From positions 1 to 40,973 of the IMG/VR virus record IMGVR_UViG_3300036717_000121: a stretch of 40,973 bases of DNA; one strand, written 5' to 3'. Below the pieces are notes generated by a model. The model was not told the origin of the DNA. It did not search any database and saw only the letters and a program-made list of their open reading frames with translations. Below are positions 30,162 to 37,580 of the stretch, in pieces. Position 1 is the first letter of the stretch. The number at the start of each line of letters is the position of its first letter. Position numbers and translations under genes: made by a program. Source of the stretch: a virus.

Positions 30162-30197
30162 CGATAAACGAATAAATTAGGGGGATGAGAACTTCGT

Positions 30198-30521
30198 CTA
30201 ACGTTTTACGGCGTATGGCTTAGAAACAATCTTATCAGGTTCTCTATCAAAGCACACTCTCTTCTTACACGCAAAGATGTCTTCACAAGTACCTGAATGG
30301 GGTTTCATAGAATTTGTTTTCAATTCACTCATAACAGACTTTTTTACCTGTCTTATTGTTGCGCGAGGCCTATTGATCTCTTTCTGAATCACCGATTGTG
30401 GTGTTAGATCTACAGGAGTACTGTCTAAAATTATTGATTGGGTAGTATCACTCTGATTGCTCTGATACCACAGGTTTTTTATCCACGAAACTACGGAGGA
30501 GAATATCCCACTTCTCTTCAT
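30198..30521 (-). CDS. Small basic hypothetical protein (107 aa)
   Basis: Start at MKRSGIFSSVVSWIKNLWYQ, with AAAGGATCTGTCTG upstream, overlapping the previous gene by 74 bases. The N-terminal 20 residues could be amphipathic (SSVVSWIKNLW). The C-terminal half is Lys/Arg-rich with a possible Cys-containing hairpin (GTCEDIFACKKRVCFD). Last gene before the terminator. Unknown function. Confidence 0.5.
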   Translation of the reverse strand: MKRSGIFSSVVSWIKNLWYQSNQSDTTQSIILDSTPVDLTPQSVIQKEINRPRATIRQVKKSVMSELKTNSMKPHSGTCEDIFACKKRVCFDREPDKIVSKPYAVKR

Positions 30522-30972
30522 CAGACAGATCCTTTCTTTGTGCTTGTATATAGATACTATCATAGTCTAGATCTTTTGAGCTTCCTTCGTCAACAGAATA
30601 CGATTCAGTGGACACAATAGTACTTACTTGGTCTTGTTTCTTAGTGGCTCGCTGTAGATTTGCTATGTTTATCCAGACAAATGTAAGTAGACCTTCTAGT
30701 GTAGGTCCGCTTCTTATATTCGAAGTTTCAGCATATGAAGTATTAATAAGCTTTTCGAGAGCATCCTTTAAGAGAGCAGTAGTGGCATTATGTTTATTCC
30801 TATCCATCTCATACTTCTCTTCCTGGGTCAAAGGCGCCCAAAAGTCAAATACTTTATCCTGAAACTCAATCTTATAGTCCATATCCTCTTGATTGAGCAT
30901 CTCAATCATAGACGCATAGAGCTCACGGACTGCTTTGTCAACGTTCATTATCTTCTCAACAAGGCTATTCAT
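30448..30972 (-). CDS. Hypothetical helical protein (174 aa)
   Basis: Predominantly helical and acidic: MNSLVEKIMNVDKAVRELYA, then EFQDKVFDFWAPLTQEEKYE, and a C-terminal DEEKWDILLRSFVDKK helix. ATG overlaps the upstream DUF551 gene with GGGACCTGATA upstream. No motif recognised. A regulatory or host-interaction role is typical of this region but unproven. Confidence 0.55.
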   Translation of the reverse strand: MNSLVEKIMNVDKAVRELYASMIEMLNQEDMDYKIEFQDKVFDFWAPLTQEEKYEMDRNKHNATTALLKDALEKLINTSYAETSNIRSGPTLEGLLTFVWINIANLQRATKKQDQVSTIVSTESYSVDEGSSKDLDYDSIYIQAQRKDLSDEEKWDILLRSFVDKKPVVSEQSE

Positions 30973-31321
30973 TATCAGGTCCCTTCGGTAATGGCATCCA
31001 ATAAGTTACTACATCAATTCCATAAGAAGGTATTAAAAGAGATATCTCATAATCTTTTTCACAACAACTAATACAATGATTGCCACATGACTTCTTAGTT
31101 TCGCATTCATCGCATGAGTTATCTTCTAGCCATATACAAGGAGTAAAGTATCGCCATTTAACATAGTTTCTCTTAACGCCCTTAAGGTCCTCATTCCAAC
31201 TTTCTCTAGCATGAAAATAGCCCATCATAATCTTATTATTAACGAGAGCCAAAACAGTCTCTTTTGAATCATTAGGCAATCGATCTTTTACACTAATCCA
31301 AGTCATTGGAATCCAGTTCAT
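30965..31321 (-). CDS. DUF551 protein (118 aa)
   Basis: The segments WISVKDRLPNDSKETVLALV and VTYWMPLPKGP bracket the protein exactly as in DUF551 (PF04448), where an N-terminal WISVxDRLP and a C-terminal HWMPLP are the signature. Between them is an inserted Cys-rich loop (DNSCDECETKKSCGNHCISC), unusual for the family, perhaps zinc-binding. ATG 31321, 31306 or GTG 31327 could start; 31321 is taken since MNWI matches the paralogues. DUF551 function is unknown; it is common in phage accessory regions. Confidence 0.8.
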   Translation of the reverse strand: MNWIPMTWISVKDRLPNDSKETVLALVNNKIMMGYFHARESWNEDLKGVKRNYVKWRYFTPCIWLEDNSCDECETKKSCGNHCISCCEKDYEISLLIPSYGIDVVTYWMPLPKGPDNE

Positions 31322-31460
31322 TTTCACTTTTACTTATCTTTACTCTCTTGAGCTCGTTCCTCTCTTCGACATATTTTTCTACGTGAGTTTTGCAGCAAAA
31401 AGTTTTCATCCCTCTTTCCCAATTCCATACTACATATTTATTTTTGCACTCTTCAAGCAT
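31293..31460 (-). CDS. Small hypothetical protein (55 aa)
   Basis: ATG 31460 overlaps the TGA of the preceding 47-residue gene. Sequence begins MLEECKNKYVVWNWERGMKT, then FCCKTHVEKYVEERNELKRV, with three Cys and a His that could form a metal site. A charged helix makes the C-terminus. It overlaps the DUF551 gene by 29 bases. Short, so moderately supported. Confidence 0.5.
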   Translation of the reverse strand: MLEECKNKYVVWNWERGMKTFCCKTHVEKYVEERNELKRVKISKSENELDSNDLD

Positions 31461-31603
31461 CACAACCCCCACAAAATACTCAAATCATCATTTACATACA
31501 TAACTACATGCAAACCGCAGAGATTTGTCGCGATAGTATAACTAGTACCAAGAACGATAGCTCCACTTAGTGGAAGCCGATCTTTTACACTAATCCAATT
31601 CAT
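31460..31603 (-). CDS. DUF551-like short paralogue (47 aa)
   Basis: Starts MNWISVKDRLPLSGAIVLGT, the DUF551 signature, but ends after 47 residues with LSILWGL and lacks the usual HWMPLP end. It is either a minimal member or a truncated copy. ATG overlaps the TGA of the upstream gene (ATGA), showing translational coupling. Confidence 0.55.
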   Translation of the reverse strand: MNWISVKDRLPLSGAIVLGTSYTIATNLCGLHVVMYVNDDLSILWGL

Positions 31604-31824
31604 AGAATTCCTAGACTATCAAGGCTTATATAATATATCTTTCCCGTTTCCTTACCTATAACACTTATGACTGAATAATATTTTCTGGGTATTATTATCT
31701 CAAGTAACATGGGCTCAAGAGGTATATTTATAAACCCATCGATAAGATTGCATGGTTCGTCTATTAAAAGATCGTTATCATTAAGTTTTTCTAATATTTT
31801 ATCTTTAACACTAATCCAATTCAT
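31600..31824 (-). CDS. DUF551-like paralogue with degenerate signature (74 aa)
   Basis: Starts MNWISVKDKILEKLNDNDLL, where the LP of the DUF551 signature is lost. The rest (IDGFINIPLEPMLLEIIIPR then KYYSVISVIGKETGKIYYIS) is strand-rich. ATG 31824 overlaps the preceding TGA, chosen because paralogues begin with MNWI. A member of the local paralogue family that is diverging. Confidence 0.55.
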   Translation of the reverse strand: MNWISVKDKILEKLNDNDLLIDEPCNLIDGFINIPLEPMLLEIIIPRKYYSVISVIGKETGKIYYISLDSLGIL

Positions 31825-32018
31825 CATTCCATAATCCCATAATCCATGGGAATATCGCTTCTCTTCCAATCCTCTGAAAAAGCCTTCGCTCTATCATACA
31901 TACCAACGCCGTACTTTGCGTCGGCGTCCTTTCTTCCCATTATCATTATCATTCTCAAATGAGGATTCTGAGTCTTTGTCTGTTTTATTATGATATGACG
32001 AGTGTTTCTTCTAGCCAT
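31824..32018 (-). CDS. Small basic hypothetical protein (64 aa)
   Basis: Sequence begins MARRNTRHIIIKQTKTQNPH, then GRKDADAKYGVGMYDRAKAF, strongly basic at the N-terminus. ATG follows AAAGGAAAGAAGAA, and the gene overlaps neighbours on both sides by a few bases. No motif recognised; a nucleic-acid-binding role would fit the charge. Confidence 0.55.
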   Translation of the reverse strand: MARRNTRHIIIKQTKTQNPHLRMIMIMGRKDADAKYGVGMYDRAKAFSEDWKRSDIPMDYGIME

Positions 32019-32262
32019 TTCTTCTTTCCTTTAAATACTCATCCCATTGAGCCTTGGTGTACTTCTTATCGTTCTTATAACGAATTATGCGTTCCCTTTC
32101 TTCAGTGAGCTCATACCCTTCTTCGTCAACAAGACCACGCGCTGCAAGGTCATCAAAGTATTTCTTATCATCGATGGACTCCTGAGGAGACTGTATACTA
32201 AAACTAACCTCATGTTTTCTTATTTTCTTATATGCATAGGCAATCGGAAAATCGGAAATCAT
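32011..32262 (-). CDS. Small charged hypothetical protein (83 aa)
   Basis: Starts MISDFPIAYAYKKIRKHEVS with AGGATATTAG upstream. The centre contains YFDDLAARGLVDEEGYELTE, and a Lys/Arg/Glu-rich C-terminus forms a probable helix (RIIRYKNDKKYTKAQWDEYL). Resembles small phage inhibitors by size and charge but no family is recognised. Confidence 0.55.
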   Translation of the reverse strand: MISDFPIAYAYKKIRKHEVSFSIQSPQESIDDKKYFDDLAARGLVDEEGYELTEERERIIRYKNDKKYTKAQWDEYLKERRNG

Positions 32263-32270
32263 CTAATATC

Positions 32271-32879
32271 CTAGTAATGATTTGGAACGGGGTACCATGC
32301 GTCAACTAGTGATCCATTAGGCGCTATCCATGGGCTACATGTCTTCTGCTCATAACGACAAAGCCAAACACCGTCTTTATTCGCAACAACATAGACACCG
32401 TCTTCTATGGGTTTTCTATCTGATATCTGTATAAAGTAAGGGCTTTCTCCTCGTGCTTTTTCTATATCTTTTCTTGTTTTAGCAATCATAATGCCTTTTT
32501 TATACTGCTCAGAATGTATGATCATTCTTTTAGACTCTTCTATGTTAATATGAGTCCACGCAGGAAGGGACTCGAAAGGAATCCACGCAATAATCATGTT
32601 TTCCATTCTATAGGCGCCATGTCCATGGTAATAACGGTCTGCGTCTTCTTCTTGATACGAATGCCACCACTCAAAGAAATACTTGCCGCCTCCCTCTGGA
32701 AATCCCTTATGCGTAATTTCAGATGCTTCAACAACTCCATACATATCTATAGATGCTTTACATATCTTAGCACTTGCAGAAGGAAATCCGTTTTGCTCGC
32801 CAGCTCTATTCTCTATAAAGAGTGCCCATATAAGCTGTTCATCTACGGGGAGTTTGTGTCTTGGGTTAATCCAGTTCAT
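32271..32879 (-). CDS. Two-domain DUF551-like protein (202 aa)
   Basis: Start at ATG 32879, overlapping the TGA of the upstream membrane protein (ATGA), with AAAAGGAATTCG ahead; a longer frame has no site. The N-terminal half reads MNWINPRHKLPVDEQLIWAL to AWIPFESLPAW, and the C-terminal half ISDRKPIEDGVYVVANKDGV to DAWYPVPNHY. Each half has the opening W/I-S-(D)R-P and closing (W/A)W-P-P of DUF551, so this may be a tandem duplication. A GGGKYFFEWWHSYQEEDADR insert is in the first half. Confidence 0.6.
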   Translation of the reverse strand: MNWINPRHKLPVDEQLIWALFIENRAGEQNGFPSASAKICKASIDMYGVVEASEITHKGFPEGGGKYFFEWWHSYQEEDADRYYHGHGAYRMENMIIAWIPFESLPAWTHINIEESKRMIIHSEQYKKGIMIAKTRKDIEKARGESPYFIQISDRKPIEDGVYVVANKDGVWLCRYEQKTCSPWIAPNGSLVDAWYPVPNHY

Positions 32880-33040
32880 CGAATTCCTTTTCTTGTTTCG
32901 TATTCTATTATAAAGCAATAAACTACGAGGACGATCAGCGTTACCATCATTGAGGCATAACGCATCCAAAAAAGAGGTGCATGGAATGACAGAAGAGCGA
33001 AAATTATAAAGTTTATGACTATAAAATCATCGATTTTCAT
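32876..33040 (-). CDS. Small two-span membrane protein (54 aa), holin candidate
   Basis: Residues 5-25 (DFIVINFIIFALLSFHAPLF) and 28-46 (YASMMVTLIVLVVYCFIIEY) are membrane segments joined by a short loop, with a charged tail ETRKGIR. This is the class-II holin topology and size. It lies immediately after the terminase stop (33041) and is coupled to the next gene by ATGA. A holin is a reasonable guess, but no endolysin has been found in this phage. Confidence 0.55.
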   Translation of the reverse strand: MKIDDFIVINFIIFALLSFHAPLFWMRYASMMVTLIVLVVYCFIIEYETRKGIR

Positions 33041-34411
33041 TTAGTATCCTATATCGTCTCTAAACACACTCGGCATTCTACTATTCGTTCCATACATTGC
33101 TTCCTGATACCGCTTTTCAAGATCTTCAGGGCTCGAACCAGAGCGACATTTGGGCAGTGCAGCGCACATATACCGCATAGAATCGCTCGCGTGACTAGAC
33201 CAATCGTGTAATGGTTTACTCTTATATCTCTTAATCTTATCGTCCCACTCATAGCGATAGTTCTCTAGCGCCTTAATCAGCTGCTTACAATTCTTCTCAT
33301 CGAGCCACATCTTACTAAACGTCCTTCTTACAAGCTCTATTCCATCTTCGATATCAATGAGAACTGGCTCGGTGAATTTGATCCCGAGCTCCTTGTACAT
33401 CTCACGCTTAGTAAGCCCACGAGCAGACTCGCGAGCCATGATATCATGAGGAGGAAAATGCCCATTCGTAGCATAGACATACGGTTTCTCCATCACTATT
33501 TTGGCAAAATGATCCATCGCTCTATCCGATTGTTCATAATAATCTATAACTCTAACCAACTCGCCAATTACTTGGAAGAAAATTATACAAGTTGGATCAG
33601 CAATGCCAAGATCCCAGCTAGTATAAACCTTGTGATAAGGCTCCCATGGTACGATGCCAATACGACCATCAAGGCGCATTTTATCAATATATTTAGCATA
33701 AAGTGACCCTTCCTGTCCCATTTCAAAGCTGCAATAATATTCTTGGCGTGCCATATCGGGGCTTATCTCACCCCGCTCAATATCCCTCTTAATCTCTTCT
33801 ATATCAATGTGCTGAGTTTCTTCAACTGTCTGAAAATAAGTGAACCATTCAGGGCTATTCTTTGCTATCTCAAACAGCTCATACATATGATTCTTGCCAC
33901 GAGGGGTAGATATCATTACCACAATGCCGTTATTGGCCCTTAATATGGGCATAGCAGCAAGTTTATAAGCATTCTCATCTGCTAGTGCGTACTCACTAAA
34001 AACGATCATCTTGGGGTTAGATCCAATGATACTGGTATCATAAGAGTCTGATCCTATAAGCTTGATCTGTGATCCATTAATCAGCACTATCTGCATCGTG
34101 TCATTCCTGATCTTTGCAATGATCTCTTTTGGAATGAAGTCTAAGAACTTCTGGCCATCGTTAGTAATAGAATCCCATATTACTGTTCGCGCCTGTGCAA
34201 ATGTGGGCAAGCAATAAAAGTAATTTCCTACCTCTTTCAGCGCTGCTCTAATTACCAGATTCCATAACAGAACATCCTTACCTGCCCGCCTGGGCAATAC
34301 ACATATCAACTTTCTATACTTACCACCCTCAGACGCTATCGCCTTACAAATCGGCACCTGATATGCTCGTGGTTTGAACTTATTCAGATGAATCGTTGTC
34401 TCTACGTTCAT
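33041..34411 (-). CDS. terL: Terminase large subunit (456 aa)
   Basis: ATPase motifs: Walker A in LICVLPRRAGKDVLLWNLVI (about residue 36-55), Walker B in MIVFSEYAL with the catalytic Glu, and a coupling motif VVMISTPRGKNHMYELFE. The nuclease domain shows TSWDLGIADPTCIIFF (first Asp) and HDWSSHASDSMRYM (late acidic and His residues). It packages DNA through the portal. Length is normal. It sits inside the early-region operon rather than next to the portal, and its 5' end is duplicated at 34822-34893. The small subunit is at 38213-38812. Confidence 0.92.
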   Translation of the reverse strand: MNVETTIHLNKFKPRAYQVPICKAIASEGGKYRKLICVLPRRAGKDVLLWNLVIRAALKEVGNYFYCLPTFAQARTVIWDSITNDGQKFLDFIPKEIIAKIRNDTMQIVLINGSQIKLIGSDSYDTSIIGSNPKMIVFSEYALADENAYKLAAMPILRANNGIVVMISTPRGKNHMYELFEIAKNSPEWFTYFQTVEETQHIDIEEIKRDIERGEISPDMARQEYYCSFEMGQEGSLYAKYIDKMRLDGRIGIVPWEPYHKVYTSWDLGIADPTCIIFFQVIGELVRVIDYYEQSDRAMDHFAKIVMEKPYVYATNGHFPPHDIMARESARGLTKREMYKELGIKFTEPVLIDIEDGIELVRRTFSKMWLDEKNCKQLIKALENYRYEWDDKIKRYKSKPLHDWSSHASDSMRYMCAALPKCRSGSSPEDLEKRYQEAMYGTNSRMPSVFRDDIGY

Positions 34412-34466
34412 TACTACTCTTTCTATTTCTTAAATAAAAAAACTAAAAAAAGCGGGAGATGAAAAA

Positions 34467-34838
34467 TTAATCCTTCAAATCTTCCATACCTTCTAATTCG
34501 CCTCTAAAAAACTGCATTAGGACTTTATGAATAAATGTCTTCGAAAACAAATCTACGTCGTTCTGAATAATTTCTACTATTCCCTCTTTTTTCATATGTA
34601 CCCCGAATTTTGAAAAAAGAACTTCAATAAAAATACCACGCCATTCAGGTTGATCTATATGAGCAAAGTGAAAATATGATTCTAAATAACTCTTCTCTAC
34701 TAAATCCAGATAATACTCAATCAATTCATCCTTATCTTTTCCCGGCAATAGTTGCTGAATTAAATGCATTTCTTCAGTAAAATGCTTTAGTTTTAATAAG
34801 AATAACTGAAGTAGTTGTGGATCAAGCTTTAAGCTCAT
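34467..34838 (-). CDS. Hypothetical helical protein (123 aa)
   Basis: Mostly helix: LDPQLLQLFLLKLKHFTEEM, then IQQLLPGKDKDELIEYYLDL and KTFIHKVLMQFFRGELEGME. Acidic, no Cys. It lies between the terminase and a fragment resembling the terminase start. Its ATG overlaps the 3' part of that fragment in another frame. Function unknown. Confidence 0.55.
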   Translation of the reverse strand: MSLKLDPQLLQLFLLKLKHFTEEMHLIQQLLPGKDKDELIEYYLDLVEKSYLESYFHFAHIDQPEWRGIFIEVLFSKFGVHMKKEGIVEIIQNDVDLFSKTFIHKVLMQFFRGELEGMEDLKD

Positions 34839-34893
34839 TTATGCCTCTTTCATTGCTGAACTTGTTCAGATGAATTGTTGTTTCTATGCTCAT
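34822..34893 (-). pseudogene. Duplicated fragment of the terminase 5' end, 23-codon reading frame
   Basis: The frame starts MSIETTIHLNKF, against MNVETTIHLNKF at the start of the terminase, and about 50 bases around it match the terminase start including the ATTACTACTCT leader. It then diverges (SNERGINELKA) to a stop. The upstream leader with its ribosome site is retained, so it may serve as a coupling peptide for the 123-residue gene that overlaps it. Confidence 0.6.
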
Positions 34894-34909
34894 TACTACT
34901 CTCTATTAC

Positions 34910-35338
34910 TTATTTTTTCTTATTGGGGACCATGATTCTATATGGCTCTTCATCCATACTGCAGTAAATAACAGCAAAGTTAGTAAGAGAATTAGACTCT
35001 ATGTATTCACCAAGATCTTTGAGCGTCTTAGCCGAAGTATCAGCGTGACTATGCGATCTAAAGAGCACTGAGTTATACATATAATTTAAACTATCTGGCT
35101 CATAGCCATTTGGATCCCTATTTCTTAATATGCTGAATACCTCTTCCTTGTGATTGGGTCTATGCCATACATATAACTCTTCTTCTCTAGGCCAACCTTG
35201 AATGAGGAATTCCCATTCTTTCTTAGTCAGAACTTCCGCAGACGTTGAACCCATCTGTTCGTGGGTGTTTAAAAGGACATCGTGAATAAATATGTCAAAG
35301 TTAATATTAGTTAGCTTCTTTTTCTTCGTGGTATTCAT
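34910..35338 (-). CDS. Hypothetical protein (142 aa)
   Basis: Starts MNTTKKKKLTNINFDIFIHD, basic, then EQMGSTSAEVLTKKEWEFLI and YVWHRPNHKEEVFSILRNRD. Gene overlaps the upstream 123-residue gene by 32 bases. No motif recognised. Preceded in the operon by other small genes with the same lack of homology. Early region accessory. Confidence 0.55.
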   Translation of the reverse strand: MNTTKKKKLTNINFDIFIHDVLLNTHEQMGSTSAEVLTKKEWEFLIQGWPREEELYVWHRPNHKEEVFSILRNRDPNGYEPDSLNYMYNSVLFRSHSHADTSAKTLKDLGEYIESNSLTNFAVIYCSMDEEPYRIMVPNKKK

Positions 35339-35678
35339 TAATGAACCCTTCTACATTATGTATTTTTAATTTTTTAAGTACTTCGTGCGATAGATCAAAC
35401 AAAAAGGCCGCTAACTTTTTCTCCGCGCCTATTATTTTAATCACGGTGCTTATTTCAGCTGTTATTCCGGCATAGGTTTCATGATCTTCAGGCTTATTAA
35501 AAGCAACCTTTTTAAGAAAATTATTAAGAGCTTCAATCTTTTGATCAGTAGGTACACACGCTTCTTTTTTACCCGTCACTATAAAATGATAAAACATTTC
35601 ATCAACTATCGCGTTTAACACTTTTAGAATAAGATATCTGACGGTTTCATCTCTAACGGATATCGTTTTTATCTTCAT
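35307..35678 (-). CDS. Hypothetical helical protein (123 aa)
   Basis: A helical sequence with KTISVRDETVRYLILKVLNA, DEMFYHFIVTGKKEACVPTD, ITAEISTVIKIIGAEKKLAA and LFDLSHEVLKKLKIHNVEGF. Weak AGAAAG site upstream. Length equals the 34467-34838 product and is similar to 36953-37330, but alignment by eye is not convincing. Early-region gene of unknown function. Confidence 0.55.
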   Translation of the reverse strand: MKIKTISVRDETVRYLILKVLNAIVDEMFYHFIVTGKKEACVPTDQKIEALNNFLKKVAFNKPEDHETYAGITAEISTVIKIIGAEKKLAAFLFDLSHEVLKKLKIHNVEGFINEYHEEKEAN

Positions 35679-35700
35679 AATTTTCTTTCTTTCTATTTAC

Positions 35701-35714
35701 GCAGCAGCTGCTGC
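35701..35714. repeat. Palindrome GCAGCAGCTGCTGC, copy 1
   Basis: A perfect 14-bp palindrome in the gap between the 88-residue gene (stop 35719) and the 123-residue gene (start 35678). An identical copy is at 36921-36934. Flanks GTAA occur on one side of each, in opposite orientation. It lacks a following T tract, so simple termination is unlikely. Confidence 0.7.
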
Positions 35715-35718
35715 ACAA

Positions 35719-35985
35719 TTAGTCTAATGGCTCATTCACAACACAAAAATGGGTATAGCAGTTAATAACGTCTTCGTCATCATATTCATATACCTGACCA
35801 CACTTATAACATGCGTGATGAACCATGCTATACCAAAAACTCGGTATCCCATCCTGTACATCTTCCTTAAAAAAAAGTATCAGATCATAGGGGAATTCTT
35901 TATCGTTGGGGTTGCCTACTAAAATATAGCTCTTGATAGCTTTAAGCCCCTCAAGAGAATCTTTATTTAATTTCTGCCAGTTCAT
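35719..35985 (-). CDS. Small Cys-containing protein, possible DUF551 relative (88 aa)
   Basis: Begins MNWQKLNKDSLEGLKAIKSY, weakly reminiscent of the MNW start of local DUF551-like proteins. Residues 50-80 hold HHACYKCGQVYEYDDEDVIN then CYTHFCV, a HxxCxxC plus CxxxxC pattern that may bind zinc. Overlaps the upstream gene by 23 bases. Unknown function. Confidence 0.55.
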   Translation of the reverse strand: MNWQKLNKDSLEGLKAIKSYILVGNPNDKEFPYDLILFFKEDVQDGIPSFWYSMVHHACYKCGQVYEYDDEDVINCYTHFCVVNEPLD

Positions 35986-36424
35986 CTCTTATATCCTCTA
36001 ATCTTTGCCAATAAAGCACTTGTTCCCAACAGAACATAGGTGGAGAAGTAAATATTTCTGATTTACCAGCCGTTAAAATGTTGCCAAGATCAAGCTTTCC
36101 CAATAAAATATCATGGTCTTCACCATATGCATCAAATCCTTTAGACACTTTGCATCCACAGAGACAAGAAATGTCTTTTATAAAGCATCCCTCCAAGCTT
36201 ATAGGTCGGATATTCAGAGGACTTTTATTGGTAAAAAGATAATATTCCATACCTATGTGCTTTGTTTCTTCAAATTTCTCTTTCATATTCTTCAAAGTGA
36301 TAAATGTTCGGAGTCTAAAAGGTTCTTTAAGCTCCAAATTCATCATTCCGTGAACTACTATTACGCCTTTATGACTCGCGCCTGGGAAATAGTCATCAGT
36401 ATTAATCCATGCTGAATTACTCAT
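35963..36424 (-). CDS. DUF551-like divergent protein (153 aa)
   Basis: Start at ATG 36424, overlapping the TGA of the preceding gene (ATGA), rather than 36439, which has no site. AWINTDDYFPGASHKGVIVV and the closing VLYWQRLEDI echo the two ends of DUF551. A central SLEGCFIKDISCLCGCKVSK Cys cluster is similar in character to the insert in the 30965 gene. Probably a diverged paralogue. Confidence 0.5.
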   Translation of the reverse strand: MSNSAWINTDDYFPGASHKGVIVVHGMMNLELKEPFRLRTFITLKNMKEKFEETKHIGMEYYLFTNKSPLNIRPISLEGCFIKDISCLCGCKVSKGFDAYGEDHDILLGKLDLGNILTAGKSEIFTSPPMFCWEQVLYWQRLEDIRDELAEIK

Positions 36425-36882
36425 AATATATGTACCCATTCAATTATATCATCAGTCTCAAAATGCTTATTTTCATCGCTATCAACAAGGAATAGGCGAG
36501 CTTTTTCTGCAGTAAAAGTACCAAAAATATTTGAATCTATCGTTGATCTCTTGATGCCTTTATCAGGATTATAATCTTTGCGAGGTATCGTTTTCCCTTC
36601 ACAAACCGAATACCAACTGCCGATAAAAACTCCATTAAGGGGATAATATTCACTCCATCCAAATGATATTACTGCATAAAATTCTATAACAATCTTATCC
36701 TCAACCCCATACGGAGTTTCAGGAAGCATATTGGCAGGCTTATAAAAAATCGGCTCATTCAAACAAACTCTAGTCGATCCCCTAACTAAAATAGGAATCT
36801 GGCTCTTACCGGGTCTGAAGGCTGTAATACGTACCCAGTTAAGCTTCTCTACTTCTCTCGTGAACCATTTTTTCTCTTCCAT
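36421..36882 (-). CDS. DUF551-like divergent protein (153 aa)
   Basis: KLNWVRITAFRPGKSQIPIL then VRG near the N-terminus (residues 14-36) and FIGSWYSVCEG near the middle resemble the opening and closing motifs of DUF551. An additional 55-residue C-terminal part (KGIKRSTIDSNIFGTFTAEK) follows. Start ATG 36882 has AAAGAGAC ahead. Same length as the next gene downstream, suggesting duplication, but similarity is weak. Confidence 0.5.
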   Translation of the reverse strand: MEEKKWFTREVEKLNWVRITAFRPGKSQIPILVRGSTRVCLNEPIFYKPANMLPETPYGVEDKIVIEFYAVISFGWSEYYPLNGVFIGSWYSVCEGKTIPRKDYNPDKGIKRSTIDSNIFGTFTAEKARLFLVDSDENKHFETDDIIEWVHIL

Positions 36883-36920
36883 CTATGTCTCTTTCACAGT
36901 AAAACTGAAAATCTCAACCT

Positions 36921-36934
36921 GCAGCAGCTGCTGC
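36921..36934. repeat. Palindrome GCAGCAGCTGCTGC, copy 2
   Basis: Exact copy of the palindrome at 35701-35714, in the 70-base gap between 36882 and 36953. The shared 18-base core GCAGCAGCTGCTGCGTAA appears in opposite orientations in the two copies. Confidence 0.7.
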
Positions 36935-36952
36935 GTAATTGTCCTTTAAGTG

Positions 36953-37330
36953 CTAGTTCTTAGTTCGATTATTATCATACTTCACTAAAACCTCATGAAT
37001 TTTCTGAGTTTGCTCATCGGTATATATCTCTATTTGAACAACTATATCTTCAATCTTATGACGGCCATTTTCTATAAGGTGCACCACAAGAAGCCCTACG
37101 TTTTCTTTAAGAAATGCAACTGAAGAATCTCTTATTTTTGAATCTATGTCGTATTTTCCTATCGACTTCTTCAGTTGCATTTCTAAGTTCTCTAAAACTT
37201 TTTTTTCGAATCCTTCTTTTCCTTCTGTCTCGGCAAAAAATATAGACATCAAAACAGAGCTCACAAATGGTCTTAATATGCGATCTCTAACAATCTCTAA
37301 CTCTGTTTGGGTAAAGAATGTATCTTCCAT
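36953..37330 (-). CDS. Hypothetical helical protein (125 aa)
   Basis: Start at MEDTFFTQTELEIVRDRILR with GAGGACTGAA upstream, a site also used by the next gene upstream. Mostly amphipathic helices (FEKKVLENLEMQLKKSIGKY, then ENVGLLVVHLIENGRHKIED). One base after the 82-residue gene's stop. Unknown function. Confidence 0.55.
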   Translation of the reverse strand: MEDTFFTQTELEIVRDRILRPFVSSVLMSIFFAETEGKEGFEKKVLENLEMQLKKSIGKYDIDSKIRDSSVAFLKENVGLLVVHLIENGRHKIEDIVVQIEIYTDEQTQKIHEVLVKYDNNRTKN

Positions 37331-37331
37331 T

Positions 37332-37580
37332 TCAGTCCTCGCTTTGCACACAATCAAATTGAAATTCTGCCTCGCCATCACCTTTTATGAATCGGCTAAT
37401 TTCTTTCTTATTGAGATATACTCTTTCTAGGAAAATATCTCTCTCTTGCTTAGATAAATCAGCTATATTTATAAATTTATCAAGATCAGCAGCAAAAATA
37501 GCACATAGACGAGCAAGTGTTTTGCGGTCTTGCTTCAAAAAGTACTTTTGTAGTTTAGAGATCACTTCTTTATAGTTCAT
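37332..37580 (-). CDS. First gene of the early minus operon, helical hypothetical protein (82 aa)
   Basis: Helical: MNYKEVISKLQKYFLKQDRK, TLARLCAIFAADLDKFINIA, DLSKQERDIFLERVYLNKKE. Ends in acidic GDGEAEFQFDCVQSED. AGAGGACTGAA before the ATG. It is the first gene of the minus early operon and lies directly opposite the HTH protein at 37718, so it is probably under that protein's control. Confidence 0.6.
   Translation of the reverse strand: MNYKEVISKLQKYFLKQDRKTLARLCAIFAADLDKFINIADLSKQERDIFLERVYLNKKEISRFIKGDGEAEFQFDCVQSED

Noticed and set aside
31460-31603. Treating the short DUF551-like frame as mere debris
   Set aside because: It keeps an ATGA coupling at both ends and the family start, so it was kept as a gene with reduced confidence.
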